Shown here: piece by piece, positions 16,807-26,513 of the stretch
Layout: each line of letters opens with the position of its first letter
How positions within the stretch are numbered: position 1 is the stretch's first letter
From: Lunatibacter salilacus
GTDB taxonomy: Bacteria > Bacteroidota > Bacteroidia > Cytophagales > Cyclobacteriaceae
Assembly (NCBI RefSeq): GCF_009797935.1
Contig: NZ_VOLC01000003.1
Span: forward strand, 186,001-250,000
Reading direction: 5' to 3'
Length of the DNA: 64,000 nucleotides
Program-made: the position numbers and the translations under genes
Notes under the pieces: model-generated
The model's database searches: none
Told to the model about the DNA's origin: nothing
The model's input: only the letters and a program-made list of their open reading frames with translations

Positions 16807-18020
16807 GAGATAGGGGTTTTTTGAAGAAATTTTCCAATGATATCACATTTCAACTCCGTTTCTTCCCATTCTTTTTCCGGTATCGAATCTTCTGTAATTC
16901 CTGCCCCGGCAAAGAGAATGGCCTTATCGCCAAGTAACCTAGCACAACGGAGGTTTACGAAAATAGCCGTTTCTTTATGGATATTTACCGGCCCAAGGTA
17001 TCCCGCAAAAAATGAGCGGTCAAACGATTCCTCGCGAGAAAGGAATTCCAATGCTTTTTCCCGGGGCATACCACATACAGCGGAAGTGGGATGTAACAGG
17101 TCTAGCATAACTGAGCCCAGTTGGGGGAAATTAGTGGCTTCCATGTCCACCTTAAATTCAGACTTTAGATGAAGCAAGGGTCCTGCAATGCTTGTTTTCG
17201 GACCAATTTCATCGTATTCTCTCAGTCGTATTTTTTTGAAGCAATTGACAATATACCGACTGACCAGCGCTTGCTCTTCAATTTCCTTTTGGGTCCAAGC
17301 GGCACTTTTCAGGGGATTTTCACCCTGCGCCCGCTGGGTGCCTGCCAAGGCCATGGTATAAAAATATTGATCCCTCGTTTTAATTAATACTTCTGGAGAA
17401 GCTCCTATCCATGTCCCTATTTGTGGGATATGGAAAAAATTCACAAAGCCATTGGGATAGGCTTGGCAAAGACTCAGAAAAGCGGCAGTTAAATCAAAAT
17501 CCCGATCCATTTCCTGGATCTTCACTTTGGCGGGAACAATTTTGAACAGGTCCCCACAATTGATAGCATCCACACCTTTCTGCACGGTTTCCAAAAATGT
17601 TTCCCGGTTTGTCGGTACCGGGATTATTATCCTTTCTTTCAGCTCTTTGTTTTGCCAAAGTTGATTAATTTTAAAAGGAAGGTTTTCCTTTTCATTAGTC
17701 CAAGTTTGATAGACTGCCTCGTCGTCAACCACAATATGCGATGATGCTAGATCAATGGCATAATAATTCTCAGCATTTATGAAGTACGCCTTTTTGTCTG
17801 CTGAATCTTGAAATGGATGGAGGATATAACCTGGTGGAAGTGATTCTATTTCTGTCGAGACCAGAGAGGGCTTTTGATTGGAATCAATTATAAGCTCAAT
17901 TTTGTTTTCTTTAGGCTTTCGCCAAACGGCTATCTGTGCGTTGCTTCGTAACGCATTTAAGATAATCACATCCAAAAAGCATTTTACAGGTATTTTTTTT
18001 TGATCTAGTAAGGTGTCCAT
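16803..18020 (-). CDS. menF: Isochorismate synthase
   Basis: The 405-residue protein has the C-terminal chorismate-binding domain. Recognisable parts are GDLFKIVPAKVKI, MALAGTQRAQGENPL, the HPTSAVCGMPREKAL signature and FFAGYLGPVNI. MenF converts chorismate to isochorismate, the first committed menaquinone step. The position immediately before menD, with a 4-bp overlap, fits menaquinone rather than siderophore production (entC), though the two enzymes are hard to tell apart by sequence. The gene lies 5 bp after the thioesterase gene. Confidence 0.93.
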   Translation of the reverse strand: MDTLLDQKKIPVKCFLDVIILNALRSNAQIAVWRKPKENKIELIIDSNQKPSLVSTEIESLPPGYILHPFQDSADKKAYFINAENYYAIDLASSHIVVDDEAVYQTWTNEKENLPFKINQLWQNKELKERIIIPVPTNRETFLETVQKGVDAINCGDLFKIVPAKVKIQEMDRDFDLTAAFLSLCQAYPNGFVNFFHIPQIGTWIGASPEVLIKTRDQYFYTMALAGTQRAQGENPLKSAAWTQKEIEEQALVSRYIVNCFKKIRLREYDEIGPKTSIAGPLLHLKSEFKVDMEATNFPQLGSVMLDLLHPTSAVCGMPREKALEFLSREESFDRSFFAGYLGPVNIHKETAIFVNLRCARLLGDKAILFAGAGITEDSIPEKEWEETELKCDIIGKFLQKTPIS

Positions 18021-18025
18021 ATAGG

Positions 18026-18445
18026 TTATTTAGTCAATATGGCCATGGTTATCCGGCTGATACAGGACAACTGCTCTTCTGGAGTGTAAATTTTGATTTC
18101 CCATACCTGCGTTTTCTTCCCCAAGTGGATGGGCTTAACTATGCCCTTTACCTCTCCGTCCTTTACAGCTTTGAGGTGGTTTGCATTAATTTCTAGTCCC
18201 ACGCAATATTGGGTGTCTTGGTCTACGGTAAGTGTAGCCGCTACACTGCCCAGGGTTTCAGCCAGCACCACGTTGGCCCCACCATGTAACAAACCTAGGG
18301 GTTGTTTAGTTTTTTCATTCACGGGCATTGTGGCGGCTAGATAGTCGTCTCCCATGGCTGTAAAACGGATACCGAGATGATCCACCATCGTGTTTTTGCT
18401 CCATTCATTTAAAAAATCCAGACTTAGATTTTCCTTAAATATCAT
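18026..18445 (-). CDS. menI: Hotdog-fold thioesterase, probable 1,4-dihydroxy-2-naphthoyl-CoA hydrolase
   Basis: The 139-residue PaaI/MenI-type hotdog protein has the central motif LLHGGANVVLAETLGSVAA, where the Glu in AET is the usual catalytic acid. MenI removes CoA from DHNA-CoA to give 1,4-dihydroxy-2-naphthoate, the substrate of MenA. Placement as first gene directly before menF and menD supports that role; PaaI-type phenylacetyl-CoA thioesterases look similar, but no paa genes are near. A TAnnTTTG-like element lies upstream (18484-18491). Confidence 0.88.
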   Translation of the reverse strand: MIFKENLSLDFLNEWSKNTMVDHLGIRFTAMGDDYLAATMPVNEKTKQPLGLLHGGANVVLAETLGSVAATLTVDQDTQYCVGLEINANHLKAVKDGEVKGIVKPIHLGKKTQVWEIKIYTPEEQLSCISRITMAILTK

Positions 18446-18483
18446 GATTTGTGGGATAAAAGTTTTTTATTTGAACTTTGATT

Positions 18484-18491
18484 CAAAAATA
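18484..18491 (-). promoter_or_regulatory. Possible -7 element for the men operon
   Basis: The complement reads TATTTTTG, matching the Bacteroidota -7 consensus TAnnTTTG, 38 bp before the menI ATG. No clear TTTG is seen 19-20 bp further upstream, so support is partial. It also sits just before the divergent phosphatase gene. Confidence 0.35.
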
Positions 18492-18499
18492 GGTAAATC

Positions 18500-19111
18500 T
18501 TGAGCAGTAAAAAAATTTATGTCGTCCGGCACGGACAAACAGACTATAACCTTAAAGGTGTTGTTCAGGGAAGTGGTATTGACGCTCCCATCAATGATAC
18601 AGGAAGAAAGCAGGCAAACTTATTCTATGAAAAAAACAAACATTTGCCCATCGATCAGATTTATTTTTCCGGCCTAATCCGAACTAGGCAATCCATCGAA
18701 AAATTTTTGGAAAGTGATGTCCCATTTACCAGACTTCCCGAGCTCAATGAAATTTCATGGGGAATCTATGAAGGGACACCAATGGATGAAAAGGAAAACC
18801 AATATTATATCCACATGCTTTCCAAATGGAATGAAGGATTCTTGGATTATAAAATAGATAGGGGTGAGTCTCCTCAGGATGTAGCAAAAAGACTGACCAG
18901 AGCAATTGACATTATCCGCTCAGCAGAAGGAAAGCACATTTTGGTTTGCATGCATGGCAGAGCAATACGAATATTGATGTGCTTGATGTTGGGATATGAG
19001 TTGAGATTTATGGATGCGTTTAAGCACCAAAATTTATGTTGCTATGAACTGAATCAACTGGATGACGGACAAATAAGACTAGAAAGTTACACACCTTCCC
19101 CTGTTGGCTAG
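18500..19111 (+). CDS. Histidine phosphatase family protein (phosphoglycerate mutase-like)
   Basis: The 203-residue protein begins MSSKKIYVVRHGQTDYNLKG with the catalytic RHG motif at 9-11; the second catalytic His lies in LVCMHGRAIRIL. Members dephosphorylate small metabolites; the exact substrate cannot be told, and cofactor-dependent mutase activity is less likely for this short form. The start must be TTG at 18500: an in-frame TAA stands at 18494-18496, and no ATG lies between it and the RHG motif. It diverges from the men operon and overlaps the convergent gene at 19108 by 4 bp. Confidence 0.9.
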   Translation: MSSKKIYVVRHGQTDYNLKGVVQGSGIDAPINDTGRKQANLFYEKNKHLPIDQIYFSGLIRTRQSIEKFLESDVPFTRLPELNEISWGIYEGTPMDEKENQYYIHMLSKWNEGFLDYKIDRGESPQDVAKRLTRAIDIIRSAEGKHILVCMHGRAIRILMCLMLGYELRFMDAFKHQNLCCYELNQLDDGQIRLESYTPSPVG

Positions 19112-19524
19112 AAAACCAGTTTCTGTGGGACGGATTTTTTCTTTTCGTTTTTTGATTCGCTCGATGTCTCGGAGAGTAAATATTGGAATTCTTCTTTTGT
19201 CTGATCAAAGTCTATAATTCGAAAGGCCACCTCATCCAACCGCAATACACGGTCATCTCCAACGATTACGAGCGCTTTTCCCATATCACAAACATCCCAA
19301 TCCGTAAAGGGTACAGTAATGATCAAAGAGGCATCGGAGTTTCCGGTGTAGGCCCGTGTATCGAATTTGTCTAGAAAACTAAGTTCGATCTTCGCTGGAC
19401 TACTATTGAATTTTCTCAACTCCTCTTTCTGGAAAAGAATCAAAAATGTTTTTTCTGTTTTTTCCTTTCCAAAAGAAAAAACAGAAAAGCAACTGAGAAA
19501 AACTATAAGCATTATTTGTTTCAT
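19108..19524 (-). CDS. Hypothetical exported protein
   Basis: About 138 residues from the ATG at 19522-19524, giving the clean signal peptide MKQIMLIVFLSCFSVFSFG. An upstream ATG at 19578 would add 18 residues before it and is less likely. The mature part (FLILFQKEELRKFNSSPAKI onward) has alternating beta-like segments and a charged, Ser/Lys-rich C-terminus. I recognise no domain. It converges on, and overlaps by 4 bp, the phosphatase gene. Confidence 0.65.
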   Translation of the reverse strand: MKQIMLIVFLSCFSVFSFGKEKTEKTFLILFQKEELRKFNSSPAKIELSFLDKFDTRAYTGNSDASLIITVPFTDWDVCDMGKALVIVGDDRVLRLDEVAFRIIDFDQTKEEFQYLLSETSSESKNEKKKSVPQKLVF

Positions 19525-19602
19525 GGCTGCCAATTTAAATACATAAACTGGTTTTCCCAACAAAAGGTTGGCTTTCAATCAGTAAATCTTCAAAAATGAA
19601 AA

Positions 19603-19625
19603 AGCCCAATGAATATTGGGCTTTT
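19603..19625 (-). terminator. Intrinsic terminator after the zinc-ribbon gene
   Basis: AGCCCAAT (19603-19610), loop GAAT, ATTGGGCT (19615-19622) form an 8-bp stem. A-rich sequence on the low-coordinate side yields TTTTTCATTTTTG on the minus strand, downstream of the gene ending at 19638. Confidence 0.85.
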
Positions 19626-19637
19626 CTGAAACAATAG

Positions 19638-20405
19638 TTATGCTTTACTTCTTTTTCTTTTGGCAGAAGATTCGTCTTCTATTTCATCTTCTACGCCGGC
19701 AAAGATCCGTCCGCAATGTTCGCAAACGATTAGCTTTTTCTTTTCTCGAATTTCTGCTTGACGCTGTGGAGGAACCACATTAAAGCAGCCACCGCATGCA
19801 CCTCTTTTCACCAAGACTACAGCAAGGCCGTTTTTGGCGTTCTGCCTGATTTTTTCGTAACTCTTTAGTAAGCGCTCATCTACTTTCTTGACCGACTTGT
19901 CGCGTTCGGATTTCAGTTTGCTTTCATCGGATTCACTTTCAGACACAATTACATTGAGTTCTCCTTTTTTCTGATCCAGGTCATTTTGCCTGTCTTTGAG
20001 AATTTCCTTGAGATCATTGATGTCTTTGTCCTTTTCGTCGATTCGGATTTGTGCTTCTCCGATTTTTTTCTTGGAAACCTGTATCTCCAGATCCTGCAAT
20101 TCCAATTCCTTGGTGATGGCGTCGTATTCCCGGTTGTTCCGGACGTTCATCTGCTGCTCTTGATACTTTTTTATCAGCTTCTCGGATTCCTTTATGGCTT
20201 CCTTGTGCTTTTTGATTTCATCTCCCAGACCATCAATATCAGCGTTGAATTTGCTGAGGCGGGTTTCATATCCTATGATTTCATCGTCTAAGTCTTGAAC
20301 CTCTTCGGGCAATGCGCCGCGGACTTTAAAAATTGAATCTAAACGAGAATCTATATTTTGAAGATTGAGAATTGCTTCTAATTTCTGTGCAACGGTACTT
20401 TCCAT
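19638..20405 (-). CDS. Coiled-coil zinc-ribbon protein (C4-type, DR0291/HP0958-like)
   Basis: The 255-residue protein has a long coiled coil (about residues 20-185, rich in E/K/D heptads) and a C-terminal zinc ribbon with CGGC and CEHC pairs (GACGGCFNVVPP and VCEHCGRIFAG), then a basic tail. The family is widespread; a nucleic-acid or chaperone-like role has been proposed for relatives, but the role here is unknown. It starts 3 bp after the Nif3-like gene, a pairing common in Bacteroidota, and ends at a strong terminator. Confidence 0.92.
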   Translation of the reverse strand: MESTVAQKLEAILNLQNIDSRLDSIFKVRGALPEEVQDLDDEIIGYETRLSKFNADIDGLGDEIKKHKEAIKESEKLIKKYQEQQMNVRNNREYDAITKELELQDLEIQVSKKKIGEAQIRIDEKDKDINDLKEILKDRQNDLDQKKGELNVIVSESESDESKLKSERDKSVKKVDERLLKSYEKIRQNAKNGLAVVLVKRGACGGCFNVVPPQRQAEIREKKKLIVCEHCGRIFAGVEDEIEDESSAKRKRSKA

Positions 20406-20408
20406 TTA

Positions 20409-21509
20409 TTATAGGTAACTTATTGGATTCGTGACTACATTTGACAAATAGAGTGCAATATTACTAAATTTTTGCGACAAAATATTCTTTAACAATTCTT
20501 TTGTGAAAAATTCACTTTCATAGTGTCCGATGTCTGCAAGTATAAGATGTTTATCAGCATCGAAGAATTCATGATATTTCACATCCGAGGTAATGAATAC
20601 ATCCGCCCCGGCACGTTTAGCATTCCCGAGCAGAAAGATTCCTGCACCACCGCATAGAGCAACTTTCTTTATTGGTTTATCCAAAAAGTGTGTATGTTTG
20701 ACTACCTGTAAATTCATTTGCTGTTTAAGGTAAACGAAGAAGTCTTTCTCTTCCATTTCGACTTCCAATTCGCCGACCATTCCCGCACCGACTTCTTGGT
20801 TTTCATTTGCGATTTGATGCAGGTAGTAGGCTACTTCCTCATACGGATGGGATTGCTTTAAAGCAGTCACAATTTTTTTCTGCAAGTGGGTTGGAAACAT
20901 GACTTCGATTCTGTTTTCTAGTTCCTCTTCCAGTTTCCCTACCTCCCCTACAGCCGGATTGGCATTTTCCATGGGTAAAAAGGTCCCTCTTCCAGCCACC
21001 CGAAAGCTGCAGTTCTTATAATCTCCTATAATACCTGCCCCTGCTTCGAAAAGGCTGTTTAATATTTTTTCAGTGTCGCTCTGTGGAACGAAGGTGACAA
21101 GTTTTGTCAAGACATCCTTTTTGGGAGAAAGGATTTGCAGGTTTTTTAGTCCGATTTTTTCGGCAATTTTTGCGTTTACCCCATGAATTACGTGATCCAA
21201 GTTAGTGTGGATGGCATAGATGGCCACCTCTGCCCGGATGGCTTTGATGACTGTACGTTCTACGTAATTCTTGCCCGTCAGGCTCTTGAGCCCTTTAAAA
21301 ATTATTGGATGATGGGCAACAATTAGATTGCATCCCCGGTCGACAGCCTCGGCCACCACTTCCTCAGTCACGTCAAGGGTGCACAAAATCCCGGTAATTT
21401 CGTCCTCGGGATTTCCTACAAGAAGTTGGGCGTTGTCGTAGGATTCTTGATACGAGGGAGGAGCCACAGATTCCAAGTAGGATATCACGTCTCTAAGTAA
21501 ATAAACCAT
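20409..21509 (-). CDS. Nif3-like dinuclear metal-centre protein (YqfO type)
   Basis: About 366 residues. The Nif3/YbgI halves carry the metal-binding motifs LIVAHHPIIFKGL, AIYAIHTNLDH and, near the C-terminus, ITSDVKYHEFFDA and ADIGHYESE. A PII-like/YqfO insert (about residues 140-230) lies between the halves, as in the longer Firmicutes/Bacteroidota form. Biochemical role is not settled; GTP cyclohydrolase I type 2 labels are unproven. I favour ATG 21507-21509 (MVYLLRDVISYLE), by analogy to family N-termini; ATG 21530 is also possible. It precedes the zinc-ribbon gene by 3 bp and diverges from lpxK. Confidence 0.92.
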   Translation of the reverse strand: MVYLLRDVISYLESVAPPSYQESYDNAQLLVGNPEDEITGILCTLDVTEEVVAEAVDRGCNLIVAHHPIIFKGLKSLTGKNYVERTVIKAIRAEVAIYAIHTNLDHVIHGVNAKIAEKIGLKNLQILSPKKDVLTKLVTFVPQSDTEKILNSLFEAGAGIIGDYKNCSFRVAGRGTFLPMENANPAVGEVGKLEEELENRIEVMFPTHLQKKIVTALKQSHPYEEVAYYLHQIANENQEVGAGMVGELEVEMEEKDFFVYLKQQMNLQVVKHTHFLDKPIKKVALCGGAGIFLLGNAKRAGADVFITSDVKYHEFFDADKHLILADIGHYESEFFTKELLKNILSQKFSNIALYLSNVVTNPISYL

Positions 21510-21553
21510 ATCTTTGTCATTGGTTAACATCCAAAATTAAGAAAATTCTTTCA

Positions 21554-22621
21554 ATGCACTTCTATGATCCCCTGTTGTATCCCTTTGCATTCCTTTACGA
21601 GGCTGCTACTGGGTTCAGAAATAAGTTGTTTGATATAGGATCTAAAAAAAGCACGGCATTTACGGTGCCAGTGGTGGTCGTGGGTAATCTCTCCATGGGA
21701 GGTACCGGTAAGACACCCATGGTGGAATTTTTGATCCGGACTTTTCAAGAACAGGCAAATTTGGGTGTCATCAGTAGGGGGTATCGCAGAAAAAGTAAGG
21801 GGTTTGTTCTCGCGGATAAATCTACCGGGGTGGAAGAACTGGGGGACGAATCCTTTCAGATATACCAAAAATACGGCGACCTTGTTTCCGTTGCGGTAGG
21901 GGAGGCTAGGGCTTTGGCCATTCCTATGCTATTGGCTGAAAAGCCTTCCACGGATCTCATACTTTTAGACGATGCATTTCAACACCGGTATGTGGCGGGA
22001 GACTGCTCCATCTTGTTGACCACGTATCAGAAGCCTTTTTTTCGGGATCGAATTTTGCCTTTAGGCACACTTCGCGAAAGTGCCACCGGCGCCAAAAGAG
22101 CCGATGCCGTCATCGTAACAAAATGTCCATCTAACCTGCCTGAGCTCGTGAAAGACGAATACAGGAATCAAATCAGGAAGTACTGTAGGAAGGATATTCC
22201 TATCCTATTCTCCGGGATAAAATATGGAGCACCAGTTTCCGTTGTACCTAACGGAAAGCAAATTAACGAATCTGTGGTTGTAGTTACAGGCATTGCGTCT
22301 AATGAAGCGATGCTAGGTTGGGTAAATCAGCAGTACAAGGTAGTGGATGTCCTGTCATTTTCGGACCATCACCGGTATTCGGTTTTGGATGCGGAAAAAA
22401 TCGTTGCAGCATGCCGCAAATTTGAAGGCGATCAGCCTGGCATAATTACCACAGAAAAAGACGCAGTGAAATTAAAGGCGGATATTTTTCTTCCATATTG
22501 GTCAGAAATTCCCATTTTTGCCTTACCTATTGCAGTAGATCTATCCAGAGAGGATGAAGAGGTTATCAAAAAGATGGTACAACAGGTGATCAAAGAAAAA
22601 AAGTATTCCCGTGAAGAATAG
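21554..22621 (+). CDS. lpxK: Tetraacyldisaccharide 4'-kinase
   Basis: The 355-residue protein has the LpxK P-loop GNLSMGGTGKTPMVEFL near residue 45 and the conserved ISRGYRRKSKGF, DDAFQHRY, LPLGTLRE and TTEKDAVK motifs. LpxK phosphorylates lipid A disaccharide at the 4' position on the cytoplasmic face of the inner membrane, in Kdo2-lipid A synthesis. It is the first gene of the plus-strand run to 28215. Its stop overlaps the GTG start of the porin gene by 11 bp, suggesting coupling between two envelope genes. Confidence 0.96.
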   Translation: MHFYDPLLYPFAFLYEAATGFRNKLFDIGSKKSTAFTVPVVVVGNLSMGGTGKTPMVEFLIRTFQEQANLGVISRGYRRKSKGFVLADKSTGVEELGDESFQIYQKYGDLVSVAVGEARALAIPMLLAEKPSTDLILLDDAFQHRYVAGDCSILLTTYQKPFFRDRILPLGTLRESATGAKRADAVIVTKCPSNLPELVKDEYRNQIRKYCRKDIPILFSGIKYGAPVSVVPNGKQINESVVVVTGIASNEAMLGWVNQQYKVVDVLSFSDHHRYSVLDAEKIVAACRKFEGDQPGIITTEKDAVKLKADIFLPYWSEIPIFALPIAVDLSREDEEVIKKMVQQVIKEKKYSREE

Positions 22622-24572
22622 GCAGTCCTTACTTTTTGTTGTCCTGCTGATCCTCCTTTGCGGAAAAGTTTTCGGACAGCAATTCCCCCAACGGCAGCCT
22701 CAGGGGCAAGGACAGGGACAACAGCAGGGTGCACCCCAGGAGGATGGTGAGGACACCCCGCGACGCGGATTATTGGATGATTCCACGCAGATGGTTTACG
22801 GTCCGAGGACTTCCTTGTACTATTATGAAAAATTGCTCCGGTACAACAAGTTTGAAGAAATTGAGGTAGACACTTCGCTCACCGGACTCCATAATTATGA
22901 ACCTGTTGCCGACACTTGGTACCGATACCAGGACCTTGGAAATCTAGGATCTGCTGCGAAGCCAGTGTTCTATGAGGTACCCCGTCAGATTGGTAGGACC
23001 TCGGGTTTCCATGCCTACGACATTTATTACAAATCCCCTGATAGCACCAAATACTTCAACACCAAATCTCCCTATACCCAGCTGGACGCATTCTTTGGTG
23101 GAGGCAACCGGAATAAACTGGATATTTCATTTACCCGCAACATTACTCCCAATTGGAACGTCGGGTTCCATTATGGTACTATCCGGGCCAGAAAGACATT
23201 AAATCCTACTAGGCGGGATGATAATTTGGTAGTCAATGATTCCTACTCATTTCATACCAACTATAAATCCGAAAATGACAAGTATTTTCTGTTGGGGACA
23301 TTTTCCCGGATGAGGCACGTCGCCAATGAACAGGGGGGAATTATTTCCCCTAGCGTTGACACTACTTCCCTCTATTTTACCTATGAAGATTCTAAGGTGT
23401 GGTTGAGAAATTCGCGAGCGGTTGACTTGCGGCAGGATTACCATATTTTTCACCAATACGAAATACTGAAAGGATGGCAGGCCTACCACGTATTTGACAA
23501 GAAGAAACAGGCAGTTTCCTTCTTCTCCCGAATGGATACCCAGGATTCGCTTTTTTTTAATTCAAATAGATTTAATTCATCAGATTCCCTCCAAGCCCAA
23601 AGCAAGCGGGATACCACCAACAACTATAATCATTTTTCAGAGTGGAAAAATGAGGTCGGATTTAAGGGTGACTTTGGGCCGGTATATTACAATGCCTATA
23701 TGAAGCTGCGTATCGGTAGGATGGCGAGTTATTTCTTTGACCAAAACAATTCCTTTACGGAGCTGTCGGTAGGAGGAGCGCTGCGGGGAGAAATTAGTGA
23801 AAAGTGGTCCTTTGAAGCGGAAGGGGAATATTTGGTCCCTGATGGATATCGCATGCATGGACTATTTGTTTCCCCATTTTTGGATCTCAGTTATACCAAA
23901 GCTCTTTACAAACCAACACTGGCTCAGGAACGATATAATGGAAACCATTACCGATGGTCTAATGACTTTTCAAATGTAGGCGTAGACCAGGCAAAGGGAG
24001 TGATTAAGCTGGAATTTGGCAATTTCAAATTGCGGCCTAATCTTACGCTTAACAGGATCAACAATTATATCTACTACGGTCGGGACACAGTTCCAGAACA
24101 GGCATCCGGACAGGCTTTTATGGTCATGCCGGGTTTTACCGGACATTTAGTCTTTGCGCGGAAATGGCACTGGCAAAGTGAGGCAGTCTATACAGTAACC
24201 ACCGGGGAAGCGGCTGATGCATTCCGTATTCCCGAATGGTTTATAAATACCCGTTTTTTCTTTGACGGCCCCTTATTTAATGACAACGTTTACGTACAAT
24301 TAGGTGTGGAAGGCAGGTATAGAAGTGATAATTTTGCAGATGCTTATATGCCGGCCACGCAGCAATTCCACCTTCAAGATAGTTTTAATGTATACGCCTA
24401 TCCTGTGGTCGATGTCTTTCTCAATTTTCGCATTAACCGCACACGTGTTCTTTTCCGATACAACCACCTGAACGGAGGAATGATGGAACAAGCCGGGTAT
24501 TTCATAACTCCGGGCTATACGGGGCTGAAGAGTACGTTGGACTTGGGAATTACTTGGGCCTTTTTTGATTGA
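22611..24572 (+). CDS. Putative outer-membrane porin (Porin_10-like)
   Basis: The 653-residue protein has a signal peptide ending GKVFGQ, then a Gln/Gly/Pro-rich linker (residues about 25-45), and a long region with repeated amphipathic beta strands (DISFTRNITPNWNVGFHYG, VFLNFRINRTRVLFRYN) expected of an outer-membrane barrel. I assign it to the Bacteroidota putative porin family (Porin_10) on this style and length; the transported substrate is unknown. The start is GTG at 22611, overlapping the last 11 bp of lpxK; there is no ATG before the signal peptide. Followed 9 bp later by miaE. Confidence 0.85.
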   Translation: MKNRQSLLFVVLLILLCGKVFGQQFPQRQPQGQGQGQQQGAPQEDGEDTPRRGLLDDSTQMVYGPRTSLYYYEKLLRYNKFEEIEVDTSLTGLHNYEPVADTWYRYQDLGNLGSAAKPVFYEVPRQIGRTSGFHAYDIYYKSPDSTKYFNTKSPYTQLDAFFGGGNRNKLDISFTRNITPNWNVGFHYGTIRARKTLNPTRRDDNLVVNDSYSFHTNYKSENDKYFLLGTFSRMRHVANEQGGIISPSVDTTSLYFTYEDSKVWLRNSRAVDLRQDYHIFHQYEILKGWQAYHVFDKKKQAVSFFSRMDTQDSLFFNSNRFNSSDSLQAQSKRDTTNNYNHFSEWKNEVGFKGDFGPVYYNAYMKLRIGRMASYFFDQNNSFTELSVGGALRGEISEKWSFEAEGEYLVPDGYRMHGLFVSPFLDLSYTKALYKPTLAQERYNGNHYRWSNDFSNVGVDQAKGVIKLEFGNFKLRPNLTLNRINNYIYYGRDTVPEQASGQAFMVMPGFTGHLVFARKWHWQSEAVYTVTTGEAADAFRIPEWFINTRFFFDGPLFNDNVYVQLGVEGRYRSDNFADAYMPATQQFHLQDSFNVYAYPVVDVFLNFRINRTRVLFRYNHLNGGMMEQAGYFITPGYTGLKSTLDLGITWAFFD

Positions 24573-24581
24573 TGATAATAT

Positions 24582-25193
24582 ATGAGCTGGCAAGAAAATA
24601 CAAAAAATAAAATGCTTCGACTGCAACTTCCCACCGATCCGCGTTGGGTGGATGTGGCCAAAATGAGTTTGGCGGATATTTTGGTTGACCATGCCTATTG
24701 TGAACAAAAAGCGGCATCCTCTTGTATCTCCCTTATTTTGAAATTCCCTGAATTGGATAAATTGGTTGAAACCCTCACACCGGTTGTGGCCGAAGAATGG
24801 GACCACTTTAGCCGGGTAATGGATCAATTGAGAAAAAGAGGATTGCCCTTTGGCCATCCCAGAAAAGATGAGTATGTCGTTCAGCTTCAGAAATTCGTCC
24901 GAAAAGGAGGGAGCCGCATGCAGCAGCTTACGGAATATCTGCTTATGAATGCATTGATTGAAGCAAGAAGTTGCGAGCGTTTTAAGTTGCTTTGGCAGAA
25001 TCTCGAGGATGAAGAACTAAAGAACTTTTACTATGAGTTGATGGTGTCGGAGGCAGCACATTATGTCAATTTTATCGATTTGGCGAAAACCTACTTCCCC
25101 AAAGACAAGGTAGAAGCCCGATGGCAGGAATGGCTTGCCTATGAAAAAGAAGTTTTAAGCAGCCAGGAAATTAGAGGCGACCGTATGCATTGA
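24582..25193 (+). CDS. miaE: tRNA-(ms2io6A) hydroxylase-like protein (MiaE family)
   Basis: The 203-residue protein is a ferritin-like di-iron protein with the expected ligand motifs: DHAYCEQKAAS, EEWDHF, IEARSCERF and SEAAHY. MiaE hydroxylates the isopentenyl group of modified A37 in tRNA. Length and motif order fit MiaE well. It follows the porin gene by 9 bp on the same strand, though there is no functional link to the envelope genes. Confidence 0.93.
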   Translation: MSWQENTKNKMLRLQLPTDPRWVDVAKMSLADILVDHAYCEQKAASSCISLILKFPELDKLVETLTPVVAEEWDHFSRVMDQLRKRGLPFGHPRKDEYVVQLQKFVRKGGSRMQQLTEYLLMNALIEARSCERFKLLWQNLEDEELKNFYYELMVSEAAHYVNFIDLAKTYFPKDKVEARWQEWLAYEKEVLSSQEIRGDRMH

Positions 25194-25268
25194 TTTCTAT
25201 CGAAAATGGTTAATATTAGGGTTGTATAAGTACATATGTTCTGATTTTAGTCCCAAAATGAACAATCC

Positions 25269-26513
25269 ATGAATCTGTTCGAAAATATAAAAGAAGCGTT
25301 TCGCTCCGTAAAATCCAACCTGTTAAGGACGATTCTTACGGGTCTGATCATCGCTGTGGGAATAACTTCCTTGGTGGGGATGCTTACTGCCATAGATGCC
25401 ATGAAGTCTCAGATTGAAGAAAGTCTTTCGGGATTTGGCGCCAATAACTTTGATATTAGAGGTAGGGGAATGACGGGAGGAAGAGCTTCTACTGCTGGAG
25501 TGGTAGAGAAAAACTATCCCATTATCAGTTACCGCGAGGCTACTTCTTTCAAAGACAATTACAATAATAGAGGGGTGTCTACCATCACAACTTTTATCAG
25601 CGGATCTGCCGAAGTAAAAAGGAAATCAAATAAAACAAACCCCAACAGCCGCATCATCGGAGGTGATGAGAATTATTTTTTGATAAAAGGCGTGGGGATA
25701 GAAACAGGCAGGAATTTCAGCAACGTTGAAATTCAATATGGAAACAACGTATGTATCATTGGAACAGAAATCAAAGAGACGCTTTTTACTGAAGGGGAAG
25801 ATCCATTAAATGATTACATATCTTTTTTTGGAAGACGCTACACGATAATTGGAGTGATGGAAAAACAAGGTGGAGTAGGTGGGGATTCGGGCGCGGATAG
25901 GGCCATTGTGATTCCTTTGTTCAACGGCAAAAACCTGGACACCCGGGGCACCTTCCGGTACACTATCACCGTGAGCTCTTCTGATCCATTGAAGATGGAA
26001 TATGAAATGGGGCAAGCCACAGGCATCATGCGCAGTGTTCGTGGAGATCGGGTAGGATTAGATGATTCCTTTGAAGTAGTTAAGTCCCAGACATTAGGCG
26101 ATCGGCTGGAAGAGATTGCCGGATTCTTACGGATAGGCGGGTTCGGAATTGGTTTCATCACCCTGTTGGGTGCTGCTATTGGTTTGATGAATATAATGCT
26201 GGTGTCTGTAACCGAACGTACACGTGAAATCGGCATCAGAAAGGCGTTGGGAGCTACCCCGTTGAGAATCCGGCAGCAGTTTCTGATAGAGGCCATTGTA
26301 ATCTGTATTTTAGGGGGGATTTTGGGAGTAATAATGGGTATTGGAATTGGGAATCTGGTGGGAAATTTAGTAGGACCGGGAGGATTTTTGGTTCCATGGA
26401 TTTGGATTATTGTTGCATTTGTGATCTGCGTGTTGGTAGGTCTCTTGTCCGGATATATTCCAGCCTATAAAGCTTCCAAACTAGACCCGATAGAGTCTTT
26501 GAGATATGAATAA
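25269..26513 (+). CDS. ABC transporter permease, MacB/FtsX type
   Basis: The 414-residue protein has an N-terminal helix ([19 protein letters not shown]), a large MacB_PCD periplasmic domain (about 45-270), and a C-terminal FtsX domain with three helices, including [20 protein letters not shown] and the ending [12 protein letters not shown]. Such permeases work with a LolD/MacB-type ATPase to move substrates or transmit force to periplasmic partners. No ATPase is encoded nearby, so it must pair with one elsewhere. Its last 8 bp overlap the GMC oxidoreductase gene. Confidence 0.93.
   Translation: MNLFENIKEAFRSVKSNLLRTILTGLIIAVGITSLVGMLTAIDAMKSQIEESLSGFGANNFDIRGRGMTGGRASTAGVVEKNYPIISYREATSFKDNYNNRGVSTITTFISGSAEVKRKSNKTNPNSRIIGGDENYFLIKGVGIETGRNFSNVEIQYGNNVCIIGTEIKETLFTEGEDPLNDYISFFGRRYTIIGVMEKQGGVGGDSGADRAIVIPLFNGKNLDTRGTFRYTITVSSSDPLKMEYEMGQATGIMRSVRGDRVGLDDSFEVVKSQTLGDRLEEIAGFLRIGGFGIGFITLLGAAIGLMNIMLVSVTERTREIGIRKALGATPLRIRQQFLIEAIVICILGGILGVIMGIGIGNLVGNLVGPGGFLVPWIWIIVAFVICVLVGLLSGYIPAYKASKLDPIESLRYE

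Noticed and set aside
24300-24857. Minus-strand ORF of 185 residues
   Set aside because: Antisense across the end of the porin gene and miaE; MiaE motifs prove the plus frame.
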